Part shown: positions 36,556 to 47,707 of the stretch, one piece after another
Position numbering within the stretch: the stretch's first letter is position 1
How the letters are laid out: every line of letters begins with the position of its first letter
Origin: Cylindrodendrum hubeiense
Taxonomy: Eukaryota > Ascomycota > Sordariomycetes > Hypocreales > Nectriaceae
Reading direction: 5' to 3'
Assembly: GCA_014621425.1 (NCBI GenBank)
Contig: JAANBB010000016.1
Location: 267,386-331,385, forward strand
Length of the DNA: 64,000 nt
Notes under the pieces: generated by a model
What the model was told of the DNA's origin: nothing
Database searches by the model: none
The model's input: only the letters and a program-made list of their open reading frames with translations
Made by a program: the position numbers and the translations under genes

Positions 36556-38466
36556 ATGAAGCCCTACTTCGGCCTTACTGGAGGATGGCTGACCGCCTGG
36601 ATCACTGTGTGCTGTGGCACAGCGATGACTCTTTTTGGTTACGACCAAGGAGTTTTCAGTACGTCTTGTCTTAGCATATTCTCCATTAATCTTTCTGCCT
36701 TGTCAGCGAGCGAAAAGATATCCCCTTAGACCAACATCAAGAGTATTTTTCACGTCTGTCCTCATTTACTGATGATTATAGGTGGAATTCTCATATCTGA
36801 ACATTTTCTTAAGACCATGGGAAACCCAAATCCAGACATGCAAGGAACCATCACGTCTATTTACGATGTGGGCTGCTTCTTTGGCGCCGTCTCCGGCTCA
36901 TACCTGGGCTCGAGGCTCGGATGCAGGAAGTGTACTATACTTGGTACTGTGGTGATGATGATTGGTGCCGTCTTACAGATCAGCGCGTTCGGGGCCACTC
37001 AGATGATCATTGGTCGTATCGTGGCCGGACTCGGCAACGGACTCAACACGGCCATTGTTCCAGTTTGGCAGAGCGAGACTAGCAAGCCCAGCTGGAGAGG
37101 TAAACTAATCGTGCTAGGATTGGTATTGAACGTTGCAGGATTCTGTGCGTCGAATTGGGTGGACTACGGGTGCGCTTTTTTGACGGGTGGCATCTCGTGG
37201 AGACTTCCGCTTGCATTGCAGCTGCTCTTTGGCATTATTATCTTGGCGACTGCCCCATGGTTGCCTGAGTCCCCCAGGTTAGTCTTCTACAGCGGACTTT
37301 GAGATCCTGTAACGGAAAAAAAGAACTTCGATATGAAAGACCTGGAACTAATGCTCTTTAGATGGCTGCTCTCCAAAGATCGAGAGGAAGAAGGCGTCCA
37401 GATCCTCGCACTGCTGGAGGGCGATGGAGCAACTTCTGAGACACCGTCTGTTGTCGCCGAGAAGAACGATATCGTTAAACTTTTCCGGGCCGAGAAGGAA
37501 CTTGGACTAACCTGGTGGGATCTCCTGCGCAATCGCACCGGAGGCAACGGCCGAAACTCAGGAACGCTGAGAAGATTTGTTCTTGGTCTAGGCACGCAGA
37601 TCATTGTACAGTTGTCAGGCGTCAATGCAACGTCGTACTACCTGCCCATCGTACTCAAGAACTCGCTTCATTTCAGCCCAACCAGGGCTAGGCTCTTGAC
37701 GGCGCTGAATGGCATCTCCTATACATTCTTCTCGTTTGCCGGCATGCTCATGATTGATCGATGGGGAAGACGAGGAGCTATGCTTTTTGGTAAGTCTGAA
37801 AAATATCCCGATGCTACTCAATTCTGAAAAGATGCTTTTATTCCACTTATTGATGTATAGCTAACCATGGCATCTACTCGAATAGGAACATGCGGCTCAG
37901 CAGCTTGCTACTTGGTCATTACAGTCTTCATTTACAAAGTACAGATGGCAACAAACGACTACGACGTCGACCGATTCGGCATCGGAGCCGTCTCTATGAT
38001 CTTTATCTATTACTGCTTCTTCGGAATGGGCTGGCAAGGCACAGCCTGGCTGTACAACACAGAAATCAACTCGCTGCACATGCGAATGAAGGGTGCAGCC
38101 GCCTCAGTCGCCGCACAGTGGGCCATCAACTACATGGTTGTCCAAATCACACCCACCGGCATCCACAATCTCAAATGGCGCTTCTACCTCCTCTGGGTTT
38201 TCTTCAACTGGTGCAGCATCCCCATCCTCTATATCTTCTATCCCGAGACAGCGAACAGAAAGCTAGAAGATATCGACCAGCTCTTCCAGGACGGTGTGAG
38301 AACGCTAGTCTTCTTAGACAAGGACGCATGCAGTGTCAAGAGGCCGAGTAAATATGTGGAGAGAGATATCAACGAGATGGATGCGGCGATGTCAAAGGGT
38401 CTTGAGGCTGGGGCGGATACTACGGACAAGCTTACTGCTAAGAGCACGCACAATGAGGTCATTTAA
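36556..38466 (+). CDS. MFS sugar transporter
   Basis: Plasma-membrane sugar/H+ symporter of the fungal hexose-transporter family with 12 predicted membrane helices. Exons 36556-36658, 36782-37277, 37362-37789 and 37886-38466 sum to 535 residues. Family marks seen are FGYDQGVFSG in helix 1, the GSRLGCRK loop, the GRIVAGLGNG motif, PESPRWLLSKDR at the end of helix 6 (assembled across an intron), QLSGVNATSYY in helix 7, DRWGRRG, and the tail PETANRKLEDID. The spacing and introns are typical. The sugar is unknown; the neighbouring kinase and transketolase suggest a pentose or a ketose. Confidence 0.93.
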
Positions 38467-39171
38467 GGTTATCCTTAAGCTAGTAAGTTTGAGAATGTGG
38501 AATTCTCAATATAATCTCTATATAAAGTAATTAAGCAGATCAAACTCTAGGTACAAACTTTTATCACATTCACATAAACAAGTATCAGTTATAACTAAAG
38601 TGAATTATATTAAATAGCATTTCATATATTCTGTTGAGATTATATTCTTATGAGATGCCATTTATCAGGACTTATATCACACTGCCAGATCCGTAGGTAG
38701 GTAGGTACCGCCTCAGACACGCAGGCGAACTGATATGTCTTGCATACCATGATTTGATATTTCGGCACGTGAATAAACACATATATAGCAAAGTGTTGAG
38801 AAAAGAATGGCCGTCCTGTATACTTTTATACACGAGATAGCTTCAAAAGACCACCATCATGGAACATCTAGGTCATAATGTTACAGTGCAGTAGCTGAAG
38901 ACTCACCAGCCTATCTCTACTGTACGTGAAGATCGCTGTAGGCATAGATGGTTCGCGTATCCTATACCATGCACGTAGTGTGCTGAAGAGAGTTTTAATT
39001 CTATGACGGTAAATCAAATCTTCGTCGATACTTTACATCAAATCTACCCCTGCGATGTAGGGTATAACAGTCAAGTCTACTATAATTCATGAGATCATTC
39101 AATACTAGAGAGTACTATAAATCCGATCTCAATCGAATAATATATAAGAAATATAACAAACTAGAGCTTAA
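38467..39171. other. AT-rich intergenic stretch
   Basis: AT-rich, with no gene seen. It separates the sugar genes from the toxin-like island. Confidence 0.45.
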
Positions 39172-40407
39172 CTATACTAATGGTACATAGTTCTCATTAG
39201 GAGCGACAAACATTCCGTCCGGTACTACCACACTGCCAAAGTACCATGAGTCTACCATCGGTGTCCGCTTATCGCTGTCACAAAAGTCTGACCATTCATC
39301 CTTGATAACACCATCATCCCAGATCGGTGCCGATTTTCCGGTAACCTTCCAATCCTGGGGGTAAAAGACAAAGACTCGTCCACCAAGGATATCAACACGG
39401 AAGTCAGATTCCGCGTTGACCTTCACTTGAATTGTCGACCGGTGCTCCAGGGCTATCTTGGTGCTGTGCGTATCGAGAGAGCCATCGTTCCTCAGGCGGA
39501 CGGAGAAGTATGTGATCCCATCGGGCGCACTCTGATCCATTAAAAAGATGTAGAGAAGATAGTAGCCTTTCGCTTGAGTCACAATCATACGTGTCAGAGG
39601 GGCTTTCATCGCGGGGAGAGCCGTGTCCAAGCTCTGGACCTGCACGGTCTTCCAGTATATGGACGATTTCTGAGCTGTCCATTCCGCAAGGTATTGTGTT
39701 TGCAATCCGTCTAGATACACTTCGCAACCATGACCATCTCCACCTCGCACGAATGAATGATAGACGTACTTGATACTAGGGTACCTGTAACCTGGATGGA
39801 TTAACGATTGATTTGAGGGCTGCTGCGGGAGTTTTTGTTTCAATGCTACCCATCCCGTGCGAAAATCTTCAATATCAAAGTTCACGAGCCGTTCGCCAGG
39901 GTATTGCAATTCGTCATGAGATAACCAAACCTTGGCTTCTTGCGATATCGGATCAGGTTTGACATGGAGGGCTTCGAATGTCTCTCCCTCCTTTGCCTGG
40001 GCAAAAGTTTGGTTTCCGCCGGGTGATTGGAACAAGGTGCAGCCGTGATGATAGACGATCTCGTCACGGGCAAAGTAGTCATATTGGCCGCCGACTTTGA
40101 TGGTTGACATGACATCAAGATTCCTCGAAATCTTCAAGATCAGAAGCGAATTGTAGTTGTCCCGAAACGCCCGAGCCGTCATCCATAGTTCATTCGGGGC
40201 CGAAGGGCCAAAGCAAAAGCCCATGCTTGATTCTTTAACCCCTTGCGGCACCGTCATGGTGATGGGGCCCTTAGGAATGAATTTTGGAGCTTCGCCCAAC
40301 TTGCTAGCTGCGTCTTGTTCCCAAACAGTGACTTCATAAGCCTCTATATTCTTGCGCCACAGAAATGTCAAGAGCTTCTGTTTTGGATCGGGCATGGCGG
40401 GCGCCAT
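39172..40407 (-). CDS. Uncharacterised soluble protein beside the RHS toxin gene
   Basis: A single uninterrupted frame of 411 residues without introns. No signal peptide, membrane segment or known catalytic motif is visible. The sequence is rich in Trp, Tyr, Asp and Val with alternating hydrophobic residues, as in beta-propeller or lectin-like folds; that is only an impression. Blocks such as FCFGPSAPNELWMTAR and FVRGGDGHGCEVYLDG could serve as search seeds. The start MAPAMPDPK at 40407 is the first Met. The gene diverges from the 6.3-kb RHS gene (988 bp between starts), so it may be a partner, carrier or immunity-type protein of it. Not recognised; coding status itself is strong. Confidence 0.75.
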   Translation of the reverse strand: MAPAMPDPKQKLLTFLWRKNIEAYEVTVWEQDAASKLGEAPKFIPKGPITMTVPQGVKESSMGFCFGPSAPNELWMTARAFRDNYNSLLILKISRNLDVMSTIKVGGQYDYFARDEIVYHHGCTLFQSPGGNQTFAQAKEGETFEALHVKPDPISQEAKVWLSHDELQYPGERLVNFDIEDFRTGWVALKQKLPQQPSNQSLIHPGYRYPSIKYVYHSFVRGGDGHGCEVYLDGLQTQYLAEWTAQKSSIYWKTVQVQSLDTALPAMKAPLTRMIVTQAKGYYLLYIFLMDQSAPDGITYFSVRLRNDGSLDTHSTKIALEHRSTIQVKVNAESDFRVDILGGRVFVFYPQDWKVTGKSAPIWDDGVIKDEWSDFCDSDKRTPMVDSWYFGSVVVPDGMFVAPNENYVPLV

Positions 40408-41395
40408 GTTGGGATAAGTCGGAGATGAAGGAGCGTGTAAGAGATGTGTGGGTAATTGGTATATGGTGTGAGAAACAAAGGAGGGCGATGCCGAGCAAAT
40501 GAGCTGGAGAAGGGATGAGTGAGCTTAGTTGAAGGAAAACAACAAAGCATTTTGTATCCGTACTGTGATGCAGACAGACCCTTGTTCGTCACTGACTCAT
40601 ATTTTCCTTAATAGTTAACTCATCATCTCCGACTCCGGAAGTCTCGTCTGCTGTGTATTGATACAGATCTGGACCCCAGGTGCATCATACTATTGGCAAT
40701 AGTTTCGGCTCGGATAGTGGGGCTGGACCCAAATTTGGCTTGAGTAATACAAGCTGAATTTGGATTCTCGTAAAAAACAATACTACTGTAAAGGGTCAGT
40801 AAATAGTCCGCTTAGTTCTCACCACTACTGCACGCTGGCCCACAAATAAATCAATAACATGTATGTACTAAGAACCACCTGGCCACATCATAAGCGAGGC
40901 CAATAGGTTATGTCTCACATTTATGGGTCTCACCAACCGGCCAATTTGTTGAGTTTTTACGCAGACTAGAGGACCCGCCAGTCTCAGCATTTGCTACCTA
41001 TATACGGTTGGTCGATTATCCAAGCGATATGGAAACTTACCCGCTTTCGACAAAGCATGCTGCTCAGTTATCTGGCTTAAGGCCACGCAAGCCTAAGCCT
41101 GATCTTCTGATTGGTCGAACTCCCAATGCTTAAACACGAGGTCATTGAGCAAATGAAAGCATTCTCGCTCCAAAAACGGACTTTGAACACAGCTGAATGA
41201 TTCAATACCCACAAATTCAATTGCCCCGGAAAGCCACCTTTCCAATATCTGATTTATGATTCCGCTCCCACTAATAAAGTGACTCTACCCTCATGAAGAT
41301 TGTATGCTTCTCCGTTGTTCTCCAACAGCCCAAGAACGTTTTGATCATCCTCAATTTCTTACACATTTTATACTCATCCCTCTTACACGGACGGT
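40408..41395. promoter_or_regulatory. Divergent promoter region of the RHS toxin-like gene
   Basis: Intergenic segment between opposed start codons. I see no coding exon and no strong repeat. Shared control of the two flanking genes is inferred from layout. Confidence 0.35.
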
Positions 41396-44300
41396 ATGGC
41401 TCATCCACAAGTAGCGTTAGGCCGCCCAGTCGGGAAACTCGACACCGACTCAAGTGGTCTTGCTCGTTACACTCTCCAGATCGAGATCCCAAAAGGAAGA
41501 GGGCACGGAAATGAGCCTTATTTATCTTTTGAGTACTCCCAAGGAGCTCCCAATGGCACTCTAGGCGTTGGATGGGTCCTTGGCGGCCTATCCGCCATTC
41601 GTCTAGGGCCAGGTGTACTCGCCTTTGACAATATCAATGACACACCTCATGACTTTGACCGCTTCAGTGCCCGACTTTCCCTCGACGGGAATCTCCTCCT
41701 CAACACCCGCGGGGAATATTTCTCTCCAGATGCTGATTATAGAACTGAGATTGACAGCCTCGATCGAGTTGTGTCCGTATGTGGTCAAGGTTTCGTTGTC
41801 CGAGACTCTACTGGCCAGTGGACTGAATACGGCACAACTCTAGACAGTCGAAGCTCGACGAGTGACGGCTCGGCTGTCATCGAGTGGCGTGTCAAAAGAC
41901 AATTGGACCCTTTTGGCAATTGTGTCACTTTCAACTATGAACAGGGGCCAGATCCCGTTGCCTCGAATCTCCACGCAATAAGCCCTGCCTATCTCTCAGC
42001 GATCGCATACACTTCCAACGATAAGACAGGTCTGAAAGCAAAGCGCTTGATTTCCTTGGAATACATGGACCGTGACGATGCTGTGGTTCAGTGTGTCTAC
42101 GGAGAGAGGGTTGCATGGACCAAGCTTTTGAAGGCTGTCCATATTGGTCTTGTGCAAGATCCGGTCAAGAATCGGGCGCGGTCTTATGAAATCAACTATG
42201 TCAACTCCCCTACCACATCGGCCACCTATCTCTCGTCACTGACTGAGATTGGCTACAAGGATGGTAAAGGCTATCGACTGCAGCCAACGACGTTCACATA
42301 CCAAGGCTTCAAAGACCTAGCCCAGAGTTTCCAGCCACCTGAGCAAGGCCTGGTCTCACTTCCTTCCGCCTCAAACACTGTCATGGCCATGAACCTGAAC
42401 ATTAGCGGCCGAGGCATGGCTGATCTTGTATGTCTCTCGTATGACTATGAAACTCGAGATTTCTCCCTCAACACGTTTCTGGCCAATCGGGCGGACGAGA
42501 GAATCGGTCATGGCTCCGCCATCAACTGGCAAGCTTCTACGAGCGCGGGTGCCGTGGCAGAACTGCCATTCATTGATATCAACTACGTATCAAAGATGTT
42601 CGGAGCGGACCTTAATGGTGACGGCCGTACCGATCTGATCATCCCGTACGAATCAGATACCTTGGTCAACCTCTCAGTTTCAAAATCTGTTGGTACTGGC
42701 TTCGAGCACTATAAAATTCTGGAAACAAACCTGCCCTGGAACGCAAATAGTATTTTCAAGGCCATGGACTTGACGGGTCGTGGAACTAGTGAGGTTGTCC
42801 ATATTTTTGCTTCTGGGGAGAATCTAGCTCTTCGGACATACCCTCACATTGAGAACGAGGATGGTGTTGGCCTACAAGCGGGCGAGATCCTGTACACTGA
42901 AGATTCTTTCGAGAATACTATAGATTGGCTGCAGGTCACAACGCAAAGGACTGGAGCCAAGTGTCTCGTCCGAGTCTGGCAAAAGAACGTCGGTAGTGGG
43001 CTCAGTCAGCTTCAAGCCACTACCTATACTCTCCAAGACCCGGTAAACCCTGGCCTGGGCTTTATAGAATCCTCGATATCCGTTCTTCGAGAGGCTTCAT
43101 ATTTGATTGATGAGAGTCTATCTGTTTTGGCTTGCGATATCAATGCAGACGGCGTTGAGGACATTGTCACGTGTACTGTTGCTACTCCTGGCAGCAGCAT
43201 TGTTTTCATGTTCAACACATTTCTCGGTGATGGACTAGGTAACTTTGCGCCCCTAGGCGATGCAGTCGAGAGGAGATTTGATGTCGAAAGTCCCATACGG
43301 GAAGGATCTTTCCATGTGGCCAACTTCCTCGGATCCCAGTCGGCAGACCTTGCTTATGTGGGCCAGGAGCAAACTTCTGGAGACATTGTGGCTTTTATTG
43401 CTCAGGGTACGAGTAGCGGGCTCATTGGAAAAATGGCAATCACTCGTGTTGTCTCAAATGTGGACTTCCAATCTCCGCAGATTTCGTCATCTGACCTGAA
43501 CGGCTCAGGCGTAGGCGACTTCTTCATTCATTCAATTGAAAACGGCATTCTCACAATTATGAACGCCTACAATGTCAACGAACCCTCAGACCTTATGATA
43601 TCAACCGTCTCGCCGCTGGGAATGAGGACGGACGTGAATTATGTTCCGCTTACAGATCCGTCTGTCTATCATTCATCAACGATGTGGGATGATTTTCAAC
43701 CACTGCGCGCTGACTCAAACCCCATTCTAGGAGCGCCGAATCTTGTCGTCTCCTCTATCACACACAGCAACGATACATCTGTGAACTCCATATCTTTCAG
43801 CTCATCCCTGAAGAAAGTTTACAAGGATGCTAGGACAAGCCGTCTTGGCCGCGGATGGCAAGGCTTTGCAAGCATCACGACATCCAACTTCTTTGAGGGA
43901 GCAGACCCTGTGATAGTTGATGAAGAATTCGAGCAAGACTTCCCTTTGACCGGCATTAAAACCAGAATTGTTACCAAAACGTCATCCGGTGCATTCATGA
44001 AATCTGAGAAGACTGCTTATCAGCACTCGAGAGTTCGTCTGGGTCGTTGGAATATCTTCCGCATCGATCGCGCCTCTGAACGAGCGGACATGTTTGATCT
44101 AGAAACGGTCGGAAGGACAATTGGAAAGGATTTCGATACAGACTCTAGCGGGAACATCATCAGGAAACGAGAATTTGAGACACACGGCGGGCATATGATT
44201 CACCAGTCGTGGGAACTCTACACATACACCACACTCAACGGCATGTCTGGCTTACCAACGTCTAAGAAATGGACCTCGCGAGAGGGAAATTTGGATCAGT

Positions 44301-47300
44301 CAAAATATGAGGAAGGTGACTTTTCTTTTGTCACGTATACTTATGACTCAAAAACCGGGACTCTGGAGGAGGCTAGAGAATGGTCATCGGATGTGAACTC
44401 CTTTGCAACCACGAAGACCAAATTCGACGATTGCGGTAATGAGATCTCCTGTCAAGTCCCATCTGGGCTATTGACCACGACAACGTACGACAACGAGTAC
44501 CAGACTCTTCCTATCAAGGTTGTTCAGAAGGGCCATGGTGTTTTCCATGTGCAACTTTCTGCCTACGACAAGGTCACTGGACTTCCTGTCGCCCACAGAG
44601 ACGCGAACGGCCTTTTGACCTGTGTTAACTACGATGCGTTTGGTCGATCCACTCAGTCGAAGGGGAAAAGTGTCGAGTCATCGGAGTTTTCACAGCCAGC
44701 ATTAGAATTCCTCGGGCCAAGTGCCTCTCTTCTGGACGATGATTTGGCTACAGAACTCACAGGGTCTTTACTGGATCCTCAAAAAGATCTTAGATACGAA
44801 AAGGTCACTACCAACACTAATTCGACATATCTCTGTGCTGTATCCGTACTGCAAGCAGGAAGTGACCCTGCAGGACGTACCGACATCGTTGAGGCGGTCA
44901 ACTGCGCAAACAAGACCTGTCGACGAAGCACGAGACACGGCAAGACTCCTCGAACATGGAAGTACTGGCACCACAACCTCCAAGGACTTCAGGTGCTCGA
45001 AAGCTTTCCCATGCATCTTCCACCTACTGTACAGGAAGGGTCAGAGCTAGACTTTACTCCTGATCCGGAAGGGTGCACACGGATGGCCTATAACGCCATT
45101 AGCCAGCCAGTTGAGATGGTACGCCCTAGTCGTACCGACACCGGAATTTCTTACTTTGTGGTATCCAAGCTTGAGTATCAGAACGGTGGCGCAACCACAC
45201 TCGAGAAAAAGTACCGCCGTGAAGGCCAAAGCGACAAGCTGCTATCTGCCACATCTAGGACCAGTGTGCTCATTGCAGAGAAGGAATACGTCACAGAAGT
45301 GATTGATGAAAGTGAATTGAAGTCAACCTTCACTTATGACGCTGCTGGTCGCCTTATTGCTTGTCGAGATGCAGGAGGCAAGACGGAGACTAGGACTTAC
45401 AACACCCGCGGCCAGATCGTTACCTTGGACAACCTGCATCAGAACATGCTGACAAATTCTCGATCGGTTGCGACTCATCGTGCATATGACATTGCCGGAC
45501 GCCTCCTAGCTGAGACAAATTCTCTAGGGGAAAGTACCGAATATGAAAGTGATGGCAAGATGAGACCTCTTCGAAAGTTAGGACACAACGGGCGGACAGT
45601 GGTTTACACGTATGACGAGAACGGCTTTGAGACTCTATCTTCGGTCACGACGTATGCCCCTCTGCCAACTGATGAGTTTGAGACCAAGATCTCGTACGAA
45701 TACGACAGTCGCGGTCGAGGTTCCAGCAAGGCCGTCTCCTTCGCGGATGGGACTACGTATAACACCTCAGTAGGGTACGATTGGCAGGACAAGGCAGTCA
45801 AGGTCACCCTACCAGACGGTGCGATCATAAACAAGCAATGGCAAGGAAACTTGATCTCGTCAATTGGTATTGGCTGCCCTTCGTCGCAACACTGGAATGT
45901 CGAGGCCAAGGTCACGAGCTACAGCCCGTTTGATAAGCCCCAGGCGTGTCAAATCAGTGGAAACACGTTTACTCAACAGTTCCTACACGAGTACGCATAT
46001 GACATTCAGGGCTTTCCTCTTAAACATAACCTGACGGCCAGTGTGCCTCTTGTCCAAAACCATTATCTCTATGGAGATCTGGACCAGCTGCAGAGGGTCC
46101 ACGAGTTTGGATCTGGGGAAACAACCGACTATACCTACAGCGGAAAACGCCTGGTGTCGTCTCAGATCGGTAACGGTCCAACCACGGCGTATACCTACGA
46201 CTCTTCTGGAAACCTGACATCTCGAGACACGACTACGATGATCTATGGGACGGCAGGCGTTCGTGGTGTTGAGAACGGACGTTCCATGTTTGACATAGGA
46301 TATGACGGAGCTGGCCGAATGGTTAGCCGTCAGACACCAGAAGCTCACATATCGTTCAAATATGATGGCTTTGGAGGTATAGCATCCATGACTGATGTCA
46401 CTACCAATGAAACAACCACACTCGTGTCAGATGGTGAAGGTCAGATGGTCAGGCGAGTGCAGTCCGACGGTAGCCAGGAGATCTTCATCAACAAAAACTA
46501 CAGCATCATGATCAAAACAAACGGGCAGCGCTCCATCCGATATGCACTTTTTAATAACGAAGAACTTATTGCAACCATAATGATGGACGAATCTTCTGCT
46601 TCATCATCTGCAGCTCCACCAGCCAACATCCGAGTTCATTATTCAAACACCAAGAACAACGTCACACATACTTTTAACGCCAACGACGAAAGCTCGCGTA
46701 CAAAGCTTCGCTACGATGATTATGGGCTTCTGCGGCCCAGACAAGAGCAAAACAGTCAGTTGCACGACGATCTTCAACATACATATGAAGCAAGGTACCT
46801 GGATGAGAAGTCTGGGCTTCTAAACTTTGGCGGGAGGTGGTATGACCCTCTTGTCTGTCGGTTTGTCACTCCCGACGATATCACAGATCCAACACTGCTC
46901 CTCGCCTCGGACGGCATGAATAGACATGCGTTTGAAAACAATGACCCAATCAATCATATCGATCCGTCAGGCCACTGGAGCACCGATGCAATCGGGGGCT
47001 TTCTCGCTGGCGCCGCAATGATTGGCCTCGCCAGCCTTTTGACATTCGCGACAGGTGGAGCAGCAGCCCCCGCGCTGGCGGTCATGGTTTCGGCCGCTCT
47101 GACCTCTGGAGGCATCGCGGGCGTGTTTTATTCGGTGCAGCACAGCAATGAGAAGGACTCTGGTAAGTTCTGGGCAGGATGGGGCATGACGGTCGCCGTC
47201 AACGCGGCAGTTGGGGCTGTTACTTCCGGCATCACTCTCGGAGTGAGCGCCCTATCGGGATATTCTGCCGCACTGCAGCGTCTATCCCAGTCGACTAAAT

Positions 47301-47707
47301 GGGCGGTGGATGCCTTCAAATACAAGTCTACTCGCGTTGCCGCCAGAATGATTGGTGCTGCGCTGCTCGGCGGAGGCGGAGCCGTGTTGACCAAAGCCGC
47401 CGGCAGGTGGGTTGGTAACACAGTCTACGGGAAAAACGACGACGTTTGGGGAAACGCAGGATGGGACTTTTTGCAGGGTTTTGGCACCAGTCTCGCTGTT
47501 AGTGGAGGGATGGAAATATTTAGCAGATACGGCGACCGTGCTAAGGAGTCGCTTTCTGCCACGTGGGACACCAAGATGAACAACCCAAGTTTCTCTGAAG
47601 TTTATTCTAACAACAAGTTGATGGATATTACGTCCATGTCGACATGGAAAGTTCCGAATGGAAGTGGGGGACTCTTTATGCCAAGCGGCAAGGTTGTCTA
47701 CTTCTAG
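41396..47707 (+). CDS. Insecticidal toxin complex-like protein: SpvB/TcB beta-propeller fused to TcC/RHS cage
   Basis: One intronless frame of 2103 residues. Residues ~1-330 match the SpvB/TcB start (GRPVGKLDTDSSGLARYTLQ, PYLSFEYSQGAPNG). FG-GAP/VCBS-type loops follow: DLNGDGRTD near residue 405, DINADGVED near 583 and DLNGSGVGD near 700, as in the TcB propeller. The TcB middle region follows from about 730 (SPLGMRTDVNYVP). From ~980 to ~1790 there are RHS/YD repeats (FTYDAAGRLIA near 1312, YTYDENGFE near 1404). The RHS core YLDEKSGLLNFGGRWYDP ends at DPSG (about 1856-1859), the expected autoproteolytic site. The last ~245 residues are a separate Gly/Ala-rich, partly hydrophobic domain of unknown function. 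There is no signal peptide. Bacterial Tc toxins usually split B and C; here both are one protein. Fungal expression and activity are unproven. Confidence 0.9.
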   Translation: MAHPQVALGRPVGKLDTDSSGLARYTLQIEIPKGRGHGNEPYLSFEYSQGAPNGTLGVGWVLGGLSAIRLGPGVLAFDNINDTPHDFDRFSARLSLDGNLLLNTRGEYFSPDADYRTEIDSLDRVVSVCGQGFVVRDSTGQWTEYGTTLDSRSSTSDGSAVIEWRVKRQLDPFGNCVTFNYEQGPDPVASNLHAISPAYLSAIAYTSNDKTGLKAKRLISLEYMDRDDAVVQCVYGERVAWTKLLKAVHIGLVQDPVKNRARSYEINYVNSPTTSATYLSSLTEIGYKDGKGYRLQPTTFTYQGFKDLAQSFQPPEQGLVSLPSASNTVMAMNLNISGRGMADLVCLSYDYETRDFSLNTFLANRADERIGHGSAINWQASTSAGAVAELPFIDINYVSKMFGADLNGDGRTDLIIPYESDTLVNLSVSKSVGTGFEHYKILETNLPWNANSIFKAMDLTGRGTSEVVHIFASGENLALRTYPHIENEDGVGLQAGEILYTEDSFENTIDWLQVTTQRTGAKCLVRVWQKNVGSGLSQLQATTYTLQDPVNPGLGFIESSISVLREASYLIDESLSVLACDINADGVEDIVTCTVATPGSSIVFMFNTFLGDGLGNFAPLGDAVERRFDVESPIREGSFHVANFLGSQSADLAYVGQEQTSGDIVAFIAQGTSSGLIGKMAITRVVSNVDFQSPQISSSDLNGSGVGDFFIHSIENGILTIMNAYNVNEPSDLMISTVSPLGMRTDVNYVPLTDPSVYHSSTMWDDFQPLRADSNPILGAPNLVVSSITHSNDTSVNSISFSSSLKKVYKDARTSRLGRGWQGFASITTSNFFEGADPVIVDEEFEQDFPLTGIKTRIVTKTSSGAFMKSEKTAYQHSRVRLGRWNIFRIDRASERADMFDLETVGRTIGKDFDTDSSGNIIRKREFETHGGHMIHQSWELYTYTTLNGMSGLPTSKKWTSREGNLDQSKYEEGDFSFVTYTYDSKTGTLEEAREWSSDVNSFATTKTKFDDCGNEISCQVPSGLLTTTTYDNEYQTLPIKVVQKGHGVFHVQLSAYDKVTGLPVAHRDANGLLTCVNYDAFGRSTQSKGKSVESSEFSQPALEFLGPSASLLDDDLATELTGSLLDPQKDLRYEKVTTNTNSTYLCAVSVLQAGSDPAGRTDIVEAVNCANKTCRRSTRHGKTPRTWKYWHHNLQGLQVLESFPMHLPPTVQEGSELDFTPDPEGCTRMAYNAISQPVEMVRPSRTDTGISYFVVSKLEYQNGGATTLEKKYRREGQSDKLLSATSRTSVLIAEKEYVTEVIDESELKSTFTYDAAGRLIACRDAGGKTETRTYNTRGQIVTLDNLHQNMLTNSRSVATHRAYDIAGRLLAETNSLGESTEYESDGKMRPLRKLGHNGRTVVYTYDENGFETLSSVTTYAPLPTDEFETKISYEYDSRGRGSSKAVSFADGTTYNTSVGYDWQDKAVKVTLPDGAIINKQWQGNLISSIGIGCPSSQHWNVEAKVTSYSPFDKPQACQISGNTFTQQFLHEYAYDIQGFPLKHNLTASVPLVQNHYLYGDLDQLQRVHEFGSGETTDYTYSGKRLVSSQIGNGPTTAYTYDSSGNLTSRDTTTMIYGTAGVRGVENGRSMFDIGYDGAGRMVSRQTPEAHISFKYDGFGGIASMTDVTTNETTTLVSDGEGQMVRRVQSDGSQEIFINKNYSIMIKTNGQRSIRYALFNNEELIATIMMDESSASSSAAPPANIRVHYSNTKNNVTHTFNANDESSRTKLRYDDYGLLRPRQEQNSQLHDDLQHTYEARYLDEKSGLLNFGGRWYDPLVCRFVTPDDITDPTLLLASDGMNRHAFENNDPINHIDPSGHWSTDAIGGFLAGAAMIGLASLLTFATGGAAAPALAVMVSAALTSGGIAGVFYSVQHSNEKDSGKFWAGWGMTVAVNAAVGAVTSGITLGVSALSGYSAALQRLSQSTKWAVDAFKYKSTRVAARMIGAALLGGGGAVLTKAAGRWVGNTVYGKNDDVWGNAGWDFLQGFGTSLAVSGGMEIFSRYGDRAKESLSATWDTKMNNPSFSEVYSNNKLMDITSMSTWKVPNGSGGLFMPSGKVVYF

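Noticed and set aside
44721..46348. Several 60-120 codon frames on both strands inside the RHS gene
   Set aside because: All overlap the continuous 2103-codon frame with recognisable domains.
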